A stretch of DNA of 64,000 nt from Phoronis australis (GCA_002633005.1 NMRA01000468.1:1-64000); one strand, 5' to 3'; numbered from the stretch's first letter, positions 1-18,966 are shown. Numbers and translations are program-made. The notes: generated from the letters alone by a model not told the origin.

Positions 1-312
1 AAAAGACCCCCAGCTGGCCCACGTAAACTCAAACCTCTCACCCAGAAGGGTAATTTACGTGCACGGAATCAGAAAGGTCCGGAAGAAGCTAAGCAAGGCG
101 AAAAGTGCTCGCGCAGTTCAAGCGATGTCACTCAAGAAGTTCAACAAAGCGACAGTGTGCCGATTAAAGCGCCATCTATTAGATCTCGAAGGGGCGTATT
201 GTCAAGAACTGTGGAAGGGAGTGGTGATCTGCAGAATGGAATCAGTACCGTGACGAGGCGCAATAGTGATTCAATCGTCAGCAGTGGATCACGTTTCAAA
301 AGTGGTTACTGA
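1..312 (+). CDS. 3' terminal coding exon of an unidentified gene (partial)
   Basis: Reading frame 1 is open from the first base of the window to a TGA at 310-312, giving 103 residues with no internal stop. It has no usable initiating Met, so it is a continuation of a gene lying to the left. The peptide is hydrophilic and basic, rich in Ser, Arg, Lys and Gln (start KRPPAGPRKLKPL, end SSGSRFKSGY), with RRGVLSR- and TRRNSDS-type stretches that look like kinase sites in a disordered tail. I see no domain and do not recognise the family. An AATAAA follows about 260 bases after the stop, as expected for a last exon. The coding call rests on the long open frame and its composition. Whether base 1 is inside the exon or at its edge cannot be seen. 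Confidence 0.55.
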   Translation, partial: KRPPAGPRKLKPLTQKGNLRARNQKGPEEAKQGEKCSRSSSDVTQEVQQSDSVPIKAPSIRSRRGVLSRTVEGSGDLQNGISTVTRRNSDSIVSSGSRFKSGY

Positions 313-571
313 AGTATTGAAAAAAGCGATAAAAATCTATCTTAAAAACGTCTACAGATAAGAATGACAAACACGTTGGTGAAAACTAATCACTCGTGCT
401 GAAAACGAGAATCAATGGAGGATATATGTAAGGCGACATCTCCAGATGATATTTGCTGATAATAATGGTGCATTGAAAACGTTTTTTAAATGATCTTAAA
501 GTGATACTTGAATTTCAATGGTAATGGGTGGATGGATACTGGAGAGGCAGTGAAGCGGTTACATATCTTAT

Positions 572-577
572 AATAAA
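572..577 (+). terminator. Polyadenylation signal AATAAA for the gene ending at 312
   Basis: A canonical AATAAA in the + sense lies 260 bases after the TGA of the partial exon, within normal 3' UTR distance. No competing canonical hexamer was noticed between the two. Confidence 0.45.
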
Positions 578-1407
578 GTGTATAGACATCGTCGAAGAAA
601 CAAAATTTTGATTTAGACCACTTCTCGCTATCAAATCAATCTTAAACAGTTCCTTGATCAGATGAGAAGGCGTGGTCTTGCAATGGACTGGCAGTTCATT
701 ATTCCTGAAGACCGATCCTAGGCTAATAAATTAAGTCAACTTGTAGAGCCGAATCGCGAGAATTTACGAACTGTCAATTCTTCCAGAAGTCACTCCTATT
801 TTGATCAAGTAACAACTTGAAATAAATTTCACAAACGTAGTGTGGTCTAACTAAAGTGGTTTGTATTGCAACGGAAAACTAGTATATAGCCGCTTTAAAT
901 TTTTAGAGATATCATTGACCTGAACTACGGTAATGCCTCAACTAATTCGCACAAAAATATTTGACAAAATGGTGATTTTTCGATTTTCTTTGAAGGTTCC
1001 TGAAGTTCAAAAACATGCATTTTAATGTAATTTAGTTTATGAATAAACTCATATATCAGAAATCACATCTTTGTAATTCTTTCATGTTTTTGTAAAAATC
1101 TTTTCCAATGTTATTTCCTATTGGCTAACGCGCATCTGACGTCACTGAAGCTGTACATTGGGTAAAGGCAATGAGATAAATTAAGCTTTATTATGTATAC
1201 AGCTCATTGGGTGAATGCCTTTCGGCTACAGAATTGTGCTTAATGTACATAACTCGTCTGCGATCTCGGCTCTCAAAAGCTCATAATACAAGTTTACTGC
1301 CGTGTATTGTTGACTATTAGTGGAACGATGCCGTTCTGCAGTAGGACAGGGCAGTGCGGTCAAGGTCAAGTAAGGTACAGAATAATCCGATGAGTTACGA
1401 ATCAACG

Positions 1408-1496
1408 GCAATTGCCGGTTCACCACGGAAGGTTACGAAATGGTCTGGCTAAGTGGAGTTATTGATGTCGTGACCTTCCGTGACAAACCGGCAATT
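1408..1496. repeat. Imperfect inverted repeat (fold-back)
   Basis: An arm at about 1408-1437 containing AATTGCCGGTT and CACGGAAGGTTACG is followed, after a roughly 30-base loop, by its imperfect reverse complement at 1468-1496 (CGTGACCTTCCGTG then AACCGGCAATT). The arms are about 28-30 bases with a few mismatches. It could be the core of a small palindromic MITE. Confidence 0.7.
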
Positions 1497-3480
1497 TCCG
1501 TGTAGCATATTGCTGGTGTGCAGCGACTTTTTGGGAAAATTTTTGTGCTTTGACCGCGAATTTGTTACGAGCTTGGTGGACCTGGACACTGTAAATGGTA
1601 TTGGGAGAAAGAACAATTCCTCATGGTCTGATGAACTTCTGTTTTTTGAAAATTTATTGAGTTTTGTGTTTACTATGGACGGCTGAAGTGAAGCACCCGT
1701 GGAATTTCTAGTCCGGAGTGTCATACCTTGTAGTACATTATATAGTGTATTGGGGACGATCAGAAGCTGAGGACGCCTGCGCTATGTGAAATTTCGTAGT
1801 CTAAGGGAGCTCAACACACACTGCTACTGGTACCTAGCTGTACTTTGACGATAGTCTTCATGCAGCTAACTGTCTGGCTAAGCCCCGGGATGAATCAACG
1901 TCAGGGAAGGAAAACAAAAGGTTGCGAGTATGCATAGATTGATCTGTCGACTGGAATATGTACTCACACGGCCACTGACTATATCTCATTGTACTGAAAA
2001 GCCTCAGTGACGTCAAAAAAAACAGGTGCTCGCAGTCGGGATTTACGGAACTAACACATTTTTATTTTTCAAAGTAAAAAAATACTGTGCACTATTTAAG
2101 AAGGTGCTAATACAAGTAACCAACCTTTATACTTTCAAAATTCTTCTTAAGATGCTGAAACATGTAGTTCAGGCCTTTTTTAAATGTTGGTCTATCACAG
2201 CTATATAGTACAAACTATGTTATACATTACATAGAATGTTCTTAATGTTATTTTTGTAGATAAATGAAATGTTACAATTTAAATGAATTTCCATGTCTTT
2301 TTCATATTGTGTCCAATTTGGCCAAATTAATGATAGCTTCGGAACGAAGTCACAGCGTCGACACATTATGCCTCATTTGAATGTGTGGCTGATTCTCACT
2401 TTTCTTAATGAGAAGATGTATTTTAACTGATTTATAATCACAATATTTCGATTTCCTTTGTTTGATAATAATGTTTAAGCCGGGTTTGTACACATTGTAT
2501 AAAGTGATAAAGAATTTAGTTTTTGTTTGGTTCCTTTATAATGATGTTATTGCCTAAAATTGCACTTTTTAGACAGCTGAATACATGTATATACTCGCTC
2601 GTAGTCGTTATACACTCTCCTATCTTCAGGCGTGCAGTTATGAAGCAAAACACCAAGAGACATAACGGAGACACAAGTTAAACCAGTTGCATGATTGTTA
2701 TGAAAAAATAAAGTGTTGCATTACATGGAAACGAAATGATAATTTAGAATGCTATGACACCGTCTTGAGACTTTATCTGGAACATCCACATCAGTTGGAG
2801 GAAATTTGGTCACGCAATTGCCAAATAGTATCAAAAATACATGGTCATTGGTCACGTGACCAAATCAATGGCAGATTGGTATAAGTGCAAACATCAAAGA
2901 CTGCAGGCTTCTAGCTTCAGAAAATATTTACCTTTACTGGATATCACTTTGTAGTTTAGTAGTTATTTGTCTGACTACACTGGCTTGTCGATAAGCTCCT
3001 ACTTAACCTTAGGGAAGTAACGTATCGTAAAGAATACAAAAAACGACAAAACAACAAAAAGCCATCGACATGGATGATAAAATGGTAGGGGAAGGCGTAT
3101 TTATTTACACAAAATGAAAAAGAAGGTTGGCTGAGAAAGTGACGTCATAATCTGTAGTAAACGAGAAAATGTGGGAGATCGCAAAATGCAGAGACAAGGA
3201 AACTATGGTGACGTAATATAGAAAAATAAGAAGACACCAACTAGGGTCACACGTATAGGCACTAGGTGACAAGTCAAATGATAATGAGAAAAAACGTGTA
3301 GTCAACAGTGCTTATATAAAGCAATTCAATACTTACATAATATTTGAACCAACTGGTAGCTGTATATTTCATTTTACAAAGTTTTTAGCGAACGTTAAGC
3401 GGAAACAATATCTTTATATGCACGAACAAATACGCTAATATTGCACCAGTGTAGTTCACATACACTGTAGCAAAGAAAGG

Positions 3481-3533
3481 TAGATGGCGCCACCGTCACT
3501 ACTTAGCAGTAAGTAGAGACGGTGTCACTGTCT
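3481..3533. repeat. Hairpin with 15-bp arms
   Basis: CACCGTCACTACTTA is followed by a 4-base loop (GCAG) and TAAGTAGAGACGGTG, its reverse complement with one mismatch. Weaker pairing extends the stem to about 25 bp. Possible small palindromic element or structured RNA; nothing nearby indicates transcription. Confidence 0.6.
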
Positions 3534-6500
3534 AGCTGAAAGGTAAAGAGAGCCCCAGGCGAATGCAAACCATACGCAGTCAACAATTGTACCAAGTCTG
3601 CTGACTGTTATCATTCCAACAATAATTTCATCCCCTTCACTTCGCCATTGTCAAACTTTCGGTTCAACAGAAAAGAAGTAAGTAGGCCACCCTTGAAACT
3701 TGTGCATTATAAAAAACGCCCTCCCGCAATATGTCGGTGTTCTCCCTACTTGTATTCGTAGAATGTGGTCCAACATGCTTAACATGTTTTGAACTATGCC
3801 TGAAAATGCACACAGCTATGTGATTTTATTAATTTCAAATAAAAGCAACAGTGACATGCTCAACAAGGGAAAATAGTGTGTAACCTATATTTTTGTGAAT
3901 TAACATAAACAGGGTGCGAAAACGTGGCGGTCAATTTGGACCATATTTGAATTTTTGCTCAGCTCCAGGCATAGATAATAGCTTCACTGCATCACTGAAA
4001 CTGCTTCGTGGTGAGAAAAAAATGGCTCCATATCTACCGGCGTCTGATGGATTGGTTTTATAATATTTAACAGCTAACTATTAACCAGATCACAGAATCA
4101 ATTTTTACAAAACTACGCCAGAATGAACTGAGGTTTTTTTGGCCAATAGCATTCTTATTCTCCGGAGTGAATATTATATCACGCTTTTTTGGTTAACATT
4201 TTTTCTCCAAGCACTTACAGGTGTTAACAAGTTTTGATTTTCAGAAACCGATTCCCTTTTGACAAACATGCTAGTAAACCTATATTCTAAAATAATTTGC
4301 ATTGTCAATAAAAATGTAGTAAAAATGGAGCAACTTGTCTTCAGTTAATTTCTGATGAGCAAATACTTGTGAAGATTGTTTGTTTGCAAACAATATGTGG
4401 TTGCATTAGACGCAAAAATCCTCCAACAAGGACTCATTACGTTGATTTAAACCATGTGAATGGGGTGCGTATTTCAGAAGAACAGAAAGTAGAAAAAAAA
4501 TAGCCACATTCTCAGCTTAAGTTGTTTGAAAACGGATCGCTGCACATCACAGTCGATACGAAGTGTTTCCTGAGTGTGAGCGTTGCACTCCTAGTCCATA
4601 CAGGTCATATTCGATTGATCATTTTGAAAACAATTAAATAAAGCATTTAGGTGGCTACATAATTGCTGATCTGTCCAATGAGAAATACAGCAACAGTCTT
4701 GTTTTATTGGCCATGCTAAGACAAGTGTGAGAAGTTAAGAAAATTCGTAACAAAATAAATTAAGTTCGTTTCGTTGAGAACCAGTTCACAACATACGTCC
4801 AAAAAAGCAGCTAAAATTGCACCAACATTTCTCCATGAGAGTATTTCACCTCAGATGGTTACAGGGCGATGTAACTGCCTAGTTTAGCCCCAACACGGAA
4901 CAAAATATGTGGGATTCATCAAACGATAACGAAGTTATTTCATATCATAAACGCGTTGTGGCGGGAATGGCTGTACAGTTACACTTTCGTGGAGTGCCCA
5001 TCTCCTGTCGAAATAATCAATTTTTGCAAAACTGGATTCCTACCTGAGGATAACACGTACCACTACTTGCTGCGTCAGTCAGTACAATCAAGCTCTCGTC
5101 TGGAAGAGCAGTTTTGTCATTAACGTCAACTGAGAATATCGCTCTGGGTAATTGGTAAGATAACGCATATACGTGCGTACGCAGACAGCAAACACGAGGG
5201 CCAAGTGGAGTGAAAGTTTAATTAAAGAAACTAAATATACATAATCCCTGAAGTAGGATTCATTACTATGGACCGTGAATCTGAATAGATCATCGTGGTA
5301 AAATAGTGCGTTTCGTTAACCAAATTACAAATTTTATGCATGAGCATTTCGGTCTCACATGCCAGAAATTCTTGAGTACGACCAAACCGCGAGTTCAATC
5401 GCATACGGGTAATTATCTAGAGTCCATAATTTTGACAGATGTTTCAATGAAAATTCGCATACAGTAACAAAATGAGGTGAAAAACGCTTACGAGTATTTA
5501 ATATATAACAGAGGATATTTTCATTTTATGAAATGATGACAACAAGTAAACAGCGACTCTCCTTTGAACGTCAGTGCTCTTCATGTGACAAATGTACAGT
5601 GTGAAACCGTCACGGTGACGGATGATCGTGATTTGCATGGATAATCAAAGAATGGGAACGCCAGAATAAGATTATTATGTACTTCGAATTCCCGGTTCTT
5701 TATCTATCAAGTATTTAACAATTAAGGAGAAAGCGAAACAATGAAGACAAGAGGAAACGGCACTATCAAAATTACCATTTGGCCAGAAAAATCAAAGCAG
5801 TTGCCATGGCTACACTTAAAGTCTTTCGTGGCGATAATTACGCCAACGCGAAGAAATAAACTTCAAATTCGAACAAAACACGTTAGTGGCCGCGAATCTT
5901 TCCATTGATTGCAATTAATGAACTCTCCATTGTCTAGTGTAATCATGAAAGCTTGAGTTCAGGTTATGCAGGACCTTGTCGACTCGTCAGCGTATTGAGC
6001 CATATATCTACAAAACCTAGATTTAAACTCAGTATAAGTTGACCACTTCTTAAAGTAGAAAACCTGTACAAATTGACCGTTGAGTTTACACCAATTTGAT
6101 ATTGCTTGAGTCACGTGACCATGCCTTTTAAGTAAAATTTAGCAAAAAAGAAAGGTACAGCCATAGCAAAACAGCGTTATCAATCACATGACCAATTTCG
6201 TTCGATACAAAATGTTGCAGACGAAATCTCAAAAACGCCGCTACATTTCAGTTTTATGCAACTTTTGAGTGTTTTCGTGAAAATAAAAAATGCTATTTTT
6301 GATAGCCCCTCCTGCAATAGTGGAAAATTTTTAAAGTATTTATCCAACATAGTTTTGCAGAACAATGCATTATGCGCACTATCTCAAAGTTTAACATGAA
6401 TCCGAGCAATCATTTCTTAAATATGATGTTCCGAAGATTGCCGAATTTCAGTGGACATCCTTCAAGGGTCCTACATACCCGCTTGACGTAATTTCAAAAG

Positions 6501-6689
6501 GAAAGGATTCCACCCCAAAACATTAATCAAAGCAAAGATGGCAGAAGACTTCAATTTCAAATATTCAGACAAGTTTCTCTCCGTTTCGCTGGCTAAAAAT
6601 GAAAAGCGAATTAGACCTTTCAGTCTCGTAAAATCGCTAACATATTTCTCAGCGTCATGGGATTCTATATATTTACCAAGTCAACTCAA

Positions 6690-7363
6690 GCCAAGGCAAG
6701 GCGTACGTGTGCCATTTCGATTTCGCAATTTTAGGGTTGGCCAAACCCAATAAAGTGAAGCTATTTTATAAGTCGCCGATGGTTTCGACGTTCTTGTTGG
6801 TAACGGAAATAGAGTCCTATCACCGTAAAGCATATATTACGAGGACGATTTGTGAGAGTAACATCCGGTGAATTCGATTTTCTTTTTTTTAGCCGGTTAA
6901 ACAGAGCGAGACGCACTTTAAACAGAATGACACCAGGTGCGCCTCTACGTCATCGTGACGCTGAGTCAATACCTTTATCTTACCGTGTGGGTGCCAATCA
7001 AAAACCCAAGAACGTTCAAAGCTGAACGTTGCCATGTTTAGCTGGCACAAAATAGTCAAAATCTAAGTAGCGATTTTACTCTCACAAAAGCCTCACTATG
7101 ATAGTATTCCGTTTCCGTCTCCATCTTAGGCCAAAGGCAACGCGCATGTGCCATTTTTGTTGTCGCAATTTTAGGGTTGGCAAACTCGCCCCCGATACAC
7201 TATGAAAGGTTTTCTTGAGTTGCAGATAGCTAAGTTGTTGTTGGTTAAGGAAACAGAATCCTATCCCAGGAGGAATGTTATGAGACTGGTTTTATTAAAG
7301 TAAAGTGAATAATTCAGTTTTTCGTTTCTAGCCACCTAAAAACACGGCGAAATAGAGCTTTGG
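6690..7363. repeat. Diverged direct duplication of a ~235-bp block
   Basis: The block at 6690-6925 recurs in the same order at 7129-7363. Shared landmarks are GCCATTT, then TCGCAATTTTAGGGTTGG, then GTTGGTAACGGAAA / GTTGGTTAAGGAAA, then GAGTCCTATC / GAATCCTATC, and a TTTCTAGCC / TTTTTAGCC end. The copies are clearly diverged, so the duplication is old or these are two members of a repeat family. Confidence 0.6.
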
Positions 7364-8818
7364 GTGATTTTAACATTCTTGAACTTTTGACAAGCTGTAG
7401 CACCCACTTGGGAAAATAAAAGTTACACTCTTGAGAACATTGTAAATCAATATAGTACTATTATCTGGAATCGTAGATCTTTTGGTCTCTCCTTTTTGCG
7501 TCTCTGCAATCTTGCTTATACTACCCGTGCGCATACTTGCAGCATTTTGAACGTTTGTTATTCTGGGTATTTTGACGTTCGTAGTCTGAATCAAAGCACA
7601 GAAATTAGGAAATTTAAAACACGACACTTTGTTACGTAAATAAACCGTTCGCAATCGCTATTCGACTGTTGCTCTGAGAATCATTAACAAAAAGAGCTAC
7701 AAATATGCAATCAATAAGTATCCATGGCAACACACCAAACTGGTTAAGCAATTGTTAACTGCTTGTGTCTGTCCATGTGGTGCATTCCATATTACAACAA
7801 ATTGCAAATTCTATGGCAACAGCGTCGATGTATCAGAAGATGAGTTACTGCGAGCATATTAGTCATCAAATCATATCGTAAAATCGTGCGTTTTATTATA
7901 AAACTTGTAATGATAAAATGATAAGCTGTATCGGTATAATAAAACGAAATAGTTTCATACGTGGAATTGAGGAGAAATACATTATCTTTCCAAGATTTGT
8001 TGTATCTATCACATTCTCAGTCCTGCCATGACGTCAGTACACACGCAGCGGGAGCACATCAGCTGAACAGACTTACGTAAAGCCGAGGCTGAACCCTACT
8101 TTTCTATGACCTTTAAATGCATCTGGATTTTTTCAAATGTTCGAATTAAAGACACCCGGATAATGTGACTGAAAAGATATGATACTCTCACGGGGAAGTA
8201 AAAATTAGTCGCATAAATCTAAGCTCAAGGCTATTGGATAATGCAAAGCACTATTTAAATTGTAACTTTTAGTATTTGTAATAAAATTTGCCGATGGTCG
8301 TGTGATAAAAAAGGTTAACTTTGTTGAGTTTTTTGATAACTCAAGTATTAGATAACGACTCACATACATCTTACAGGTATAACTGGCCCAGGTATTCCTT
8401 CTGGTTACCCTCCACTGTCCAGGTGTATTACTGTACAGCGATTTGCCGCAGAGTTATTGGTGACCATGTACATTTTTCAAGAAGAACTTTACATCTATAT
8501 AAGCCCGCACGTATGCGCCTAAACTAGAAATAGAGCATTTCTTTCAAAATGTTATTTTCTGAAATGCTTCACATGCGCAAAAGCTTATTTATAAGCTTAG
8601 AAAGGTTTTAAAGATACTAATTCCGCTTCTGCGAATTTTAACGCAAATTAAATCGATAGAAATTGAGGTAGTTTACGCATCTCCAATATTTTTAAACGTA
8701 ATATCTAAATTTGAAATTATTTTCCATTTTAAATTTTATTTTTAGTGGCGTGACACCACCTAAAATGGCCGCCGTATTGACTGACAGCTGATTCAAGCTT
8801 TGTGGCTACTCATTCGAC

Positions 8819-8860
8819 TGACGTCATATGCAATGAGGTTTCTGCGGAAACCCCGCCCAC
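8819..8860. promoter_or_regulatory. CRE plus GC-box cluster
   Basis: A perfect CRE palindrome TGACGTCA (8819-8826) is followed 24 bases later by CCCCGCCCAC (8851-8860), a GC-box-like core. An AAAATGGCCGCC stretch lies just before (8762-8773). This is a typical animal promoter mix, but no coding exon was found to go with it. Confidence 0.25.
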
Positions 8861-9231
8861 TTTTTAAAAAATAACAGTAACGGGGCTGAAAGTTACGAAC
8901 TGTTTAATAACATTTCAATGATATGTTTCGGCTTACGAAACTCATCCTCTTCTAAATTGGTGTTTGTAAAAGAAAGAGTATCATGTGAGTAATATCATAA
9001 GCAAGTAATTTGAAAGGAAATATAATTTCGCCTGAATTTAAATGTACAGCTAGGCATACAGGGGCATGGGACTATACACGCAAATCAGTAAAACTAACGT
9101 TAAAAGCAGTCTTTCTGTGACAAACTCTCCACAGAGTGGTATCCTCTCAGGTGAGATTATAAAAAAGCAGCACTGCATTGGTAAACTAAAGAACGGTAGG
9201 CGTCGACCTACTTCTACTGACGACAAAAGCT

Positions 9232-15564
<6,333 letters not shown>

Positions 15565-15599
15565 ACTGTTTACTGTTTACAGCTGCGAAGTCCTTGAGT

Positions 15600-15660
15600 T
15601 AGAGGAGCGGTTCCGGGCTTTATGAGTAGCCAATCAGCCATTGGGTCCCCGCTCCTTGAT
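15600..15660 (-). promoter_or_regulatory. GLOD5 proximal promoter with paired CCAAT boxes
   Basis: 36-96 bases upstream of the GLOD5 ATG lie two CCAAT elements in opposite directions: CCAAT at 15630-15634 on the + strand and ATTGG (CCAAT on the - strand) at 15640-15644. They are bracketed by an inverted pair GGAGCGG / CCGCTCC. The arrangement suits a TATA-less animal promoter; the start site cannot be placed. Confidence 0.45.
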
Positions 15661-15884
15661 TGCTTTTTAAAAACAGTTATTTCTGGATACCCGCGAATTC
15701 CTAGTGACTTTTCGTCGAACAGTGTGTGAGAAATTTAGCTTTTGTTCTTTTCAACTAATCATTTTGAGTGAACAGTTAAAAATAACTGACAATACAAACA
15801 GGATTTTTGTCAAGTGGTCCGTCATTCGTCAGCGAAAGCATGTCTTATGTCTTGAGGTCACCACCAGATGACGCGGCTAGTTGG

Positions 15885-16315
15885 TTGTGTTGCTGTGCGT
15901 GAACTTGGAATCCTGCTAAATCTTAAGATTAAGCAGAAGAGATTGTTGTGTGAACTAGGAATTGAATGTTTTTCAGGCAAAAAGGTAAAATTTTTGTTCG
16001 GTGAAAAAAAAAATGTAATTATTGGCCTCCCGATCAACCATTTTCTCCTTTACCGTAACTTGTGTCGCTGAAACGGAGGTAGGCCTATGTGTGAATGGTG
16101 TTTGGTGAAACTGATCGCCCGTAATTGAAAAGGTTGGTTGAAATTGACACTATTTTATTCAAATGTAACTTGATTTAGTGCAGTGCAAATTTTTGTGAAA
16201 TGAACATGATTATTTGAGTGAACTTGTCTAGTTGCCACGCGTATTCCTAGTTCACGCAACGCTCACTTCCGTTTAATCTTGAGATTAAGCAGGATTCCAA
16301 GTTCACGTACACGCA
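15885..16315. mobile_element. Fold-back MITE with ~75-bp inverted arms
   Basis: The left arm (about 15889-15962) contains GTGAACTTGGAATCCTGCT, then AATCTTAAGATTAAGCAG, then GTGTGAACTAGGAAT. The right arm (about 16240-16313) is its reverse complement with scattered mismatches. Each arm also has an internal small palindrome around CTTAAG / CTCAAG. The ~270-base middle codes for nothing recognisable. The arms end near CTGTGCGTGAAC / CTGCGTGTACGTGAAC; I could not define a target duplication. Confidence 0.65.
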
Positions 16316-18645
16316 GTGAAACTCCAGGAAAAAGACACCTTCACTCAGCAACCTTTTGCTCCATCATCCTACGTACGGTATGTATTTGAATGTTGTGTGA
16401 ATGTCATTATGCACCTCCTCACTGGAAGGGCTAACTGGTACAATTGAGCAACCCAAACCTTGACTGCTCGGTTACAAGTATAAAAATATGTTGAGTTTAC
16501 AATCCGAACTCCCAAACGTCACATGACTTATCTTCCATGCAGGAAGTGAAACTGTATGACACTGATTACCACGGTGTGCTGTTTCACACTGTGACGGTAA
16601 ACCGCTAATATTTTCAATGTCTTTCTGGTGCTGATTCAGCTTATTACACGTAGTGAGAACTGCCAGACACAGCTTGCAAAAATGAAAAAATAATGATGTT
16701 GGCAAAATTCAAAACAGATCTACCGTGTCCTTTTCAGTTGTTGTGCGTTATTCAGTCATTAGCACAGGCACTCTCGTGACAGCCGCTTGGTACGATACTA
16801 AAACAAAGAGAAACATGAACAACTGCTGTCCGATATGGTCGCCCTCCAGGCACTTCCGGATCAACTCAAATTATGCTATCAGTACCTCCGGGTTTTTTAT
16901 ATGATCTCAACCATTCACCGTCAATATGTCCTCGCCATCCCATGTGCCCGTAAGTACACCAGTAGGCTAGAGGCATGCTGATCGTTAGGATGCTCAAATG
17001 TCACAAGAATGCTTACATCAACTAAAAACAGTGTCTGGTGGTTGAAAATATTGGATAGCAGTTGTTCCCCTTTCTCGTTATTTAGTATATAGTCCGGTTA
17101 CCTATTGTCGTCAGGCTCCAAAGGTCGTCCGCCATCTTGTTTCGCGTGCAGCGCAACCACGCGGGACTTAGTGTTCCAATTTGGAGTGCTCGTGTGCACG
17201 TTAGGTACTAACTTATCGGAAGAGACACGTATCAAAGTAATGAGACAAAATTCGGTGAGTTTACCGATTGTTTTTTAAAACCCCTTAAAAATCAGTAGAT
17301 TTTACTAATACACTTTTTTGTGCGTTTTCAGAAGATGTTTTCGAATTTAAATTTTCTTCCGACGGGACACAAAACATGATCCAGGGTTTGTTTATGCAAT
17401 GTATCTGTTTGTCCCAGGCACTAGTAGGATCTAGAAGGCCAAAGGAAAAATCCGCAGACAAATGCGATACGCTGGGTTCTTAACATTTTTGCCTCACGTT
17501 CACCATTAAACTGCATTGAAATGTTGACCAATTGGCTTTTATTGGAAACCACAGTGCAGAGCTCAACATCAAAGCTTCAAATCGAGTTTATGTCAATAAA
17601 AACAGGCTGTTGCAATTTTCATTACTTCGTTGGCCTTTTTCTGCATGTTTCTCAGTTTTTACAAAAGGGGGCAGCATATGACGAACTTAGGTGTCACAAT
17701 AAAATGGCTGCCGAAGGCAGTGCACATTTGAAATAACTCGGCACAAATTAAAGAAAACTTCCGAATCGATGAATGCGGTATATCTGTGAGAGTTAAATCG
17801 AATCCTATTCAGATCATAACTTTGAAGTGGAATAATTCGGTGAGTACAACAGCAAGTCGGTTTTATGCTTAGGCGGACGACCATTGGGTTCCTGAGTATA
17901 CATAACGTTGAGCAGCTGGTAAAGGTGTCTATGGTGCAAGGTTGTGAACAGAGCTGTTGTGACTTGATACACAGGTTCTCGTGCAGCTTACCTTTACTCC
18001 TATGAAAGCTTGAATACACGCTTGAGATGAAGACCCACAAACGCAGACGTCCTGCGTGCAGCAGGGCCACACGAAGAGAGCTCTCGATTCCCCAATCACG
18101 TGACAAAACTAGAACTTACAACATCCGGCCACTGACGGAAACCCACGGACGAACACGAACACACAGACAACACGAAAGACGAGACCACACAAACCAACAT
18201 TCACAACAGAACGTTGATCTATTGATCCAGTGAAGAGCTTAAACACTGTCTTCAACATTTGACAATTGTTTGGGAAACTCTTCAGACTTTGTCGATTTGG
18301 CTTGGTCAAAGTACTTCTTGACATGAACTTTGAAGTAAGGTTCTGAAAAGGCATACACTTAGTTTACCTAATTATCGGACGGACCCTAAATATCGGACAT
18401 TTCATACAATCTTACTTGAAGCATAATCTGAGAATTAAATGACACCAATTTTTGTTCCGCTGTAATGCATTCAATGTCCGGCACTGTCTCGTTTTTTTCT
18501 AGTGTTGCCTCGGTTTGATTTTACCGCTAGAGGGTGCAATTTTGACTCCCAAGTCGGCCTAAAACGGATGATCGCATAAATCGGTTATAAAAGTTGAAAA
18601 CAAAATCTTTTTCAACAATGAAATGAAAGCGCTCCGAGGAGCGAA

Positions 18646-18966
18646 ACTTGGCGAAATTAACCAAAAAGATGACGATAAAGATGATGACGAAGATGACGAA
18701 TATGACGACGATGGTGGCGAGGATGAACAAAAGAAGTAATAATAACATACACATGACGAACGTAAAAGTCCGAAATCAGTAAGAAAAAGGCTACAGTCTT
18801 GTGCAACACTTGGCGAAATTAACGGAAAAGACAACGACGGAGATGATGACGAAGATGATGACGATGATGACGAATATGATGGTGGTGGCGATGATGAACA
18901 ACATCACAACATTCATATGACGAACTTAGATGTCATAAATCAATAAGAAATAGGCTATAGTCTAGT
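18646..18966. repeat. Tandem duplication, 2 x ~162 bp, GATGACGA-rich
   Basis: Unit 1 begins at 18646 and unit 2 at 18808, both with ACTTGGCGAAATTAAC. Each continues into a purine-rich GATGATGACGAAGATG stretch, then ATGACGAAC, then AAATCA(G/A)TAAGAAA and GGCTA(C/T)AGTCT. The units are diverged. The GAT/GAC runs give a low-complexity acidic or Ser-rich reading in several frames, so no protein is called. Confidence 0.7.

Larger units (their letters stand above)
600..9231. other. Intergenic region without a recognisable gene
   Basis: About 8.6 kb of AT-rich DNA. ORFs are short (under 95 codons) and resemble no protein I know. It holds a fold-back at 1408-1496, a tight hairpin at 3481-3533, a diverged direct duplication (6690-6925 and 7129-7363), and five perfect TGACGTCA palindromes. 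The right part (8750-8860) has a CRE and a GC box, so a promoter there is possible, but no gene start could be attached to it. Confidence 0.6.

Noticed and set aside
17687-18106. 139-codon minus-strand ORF
   Set aside because: No domain, no codon pattern of a gene, no splice partners. Kept out for lack of support.
18527-18834. Acidic or Ser-rich ORFs on the minus strand
   Set aside because: Low-complexity readings of GATGACGA-type repeats in the tandem duplication.
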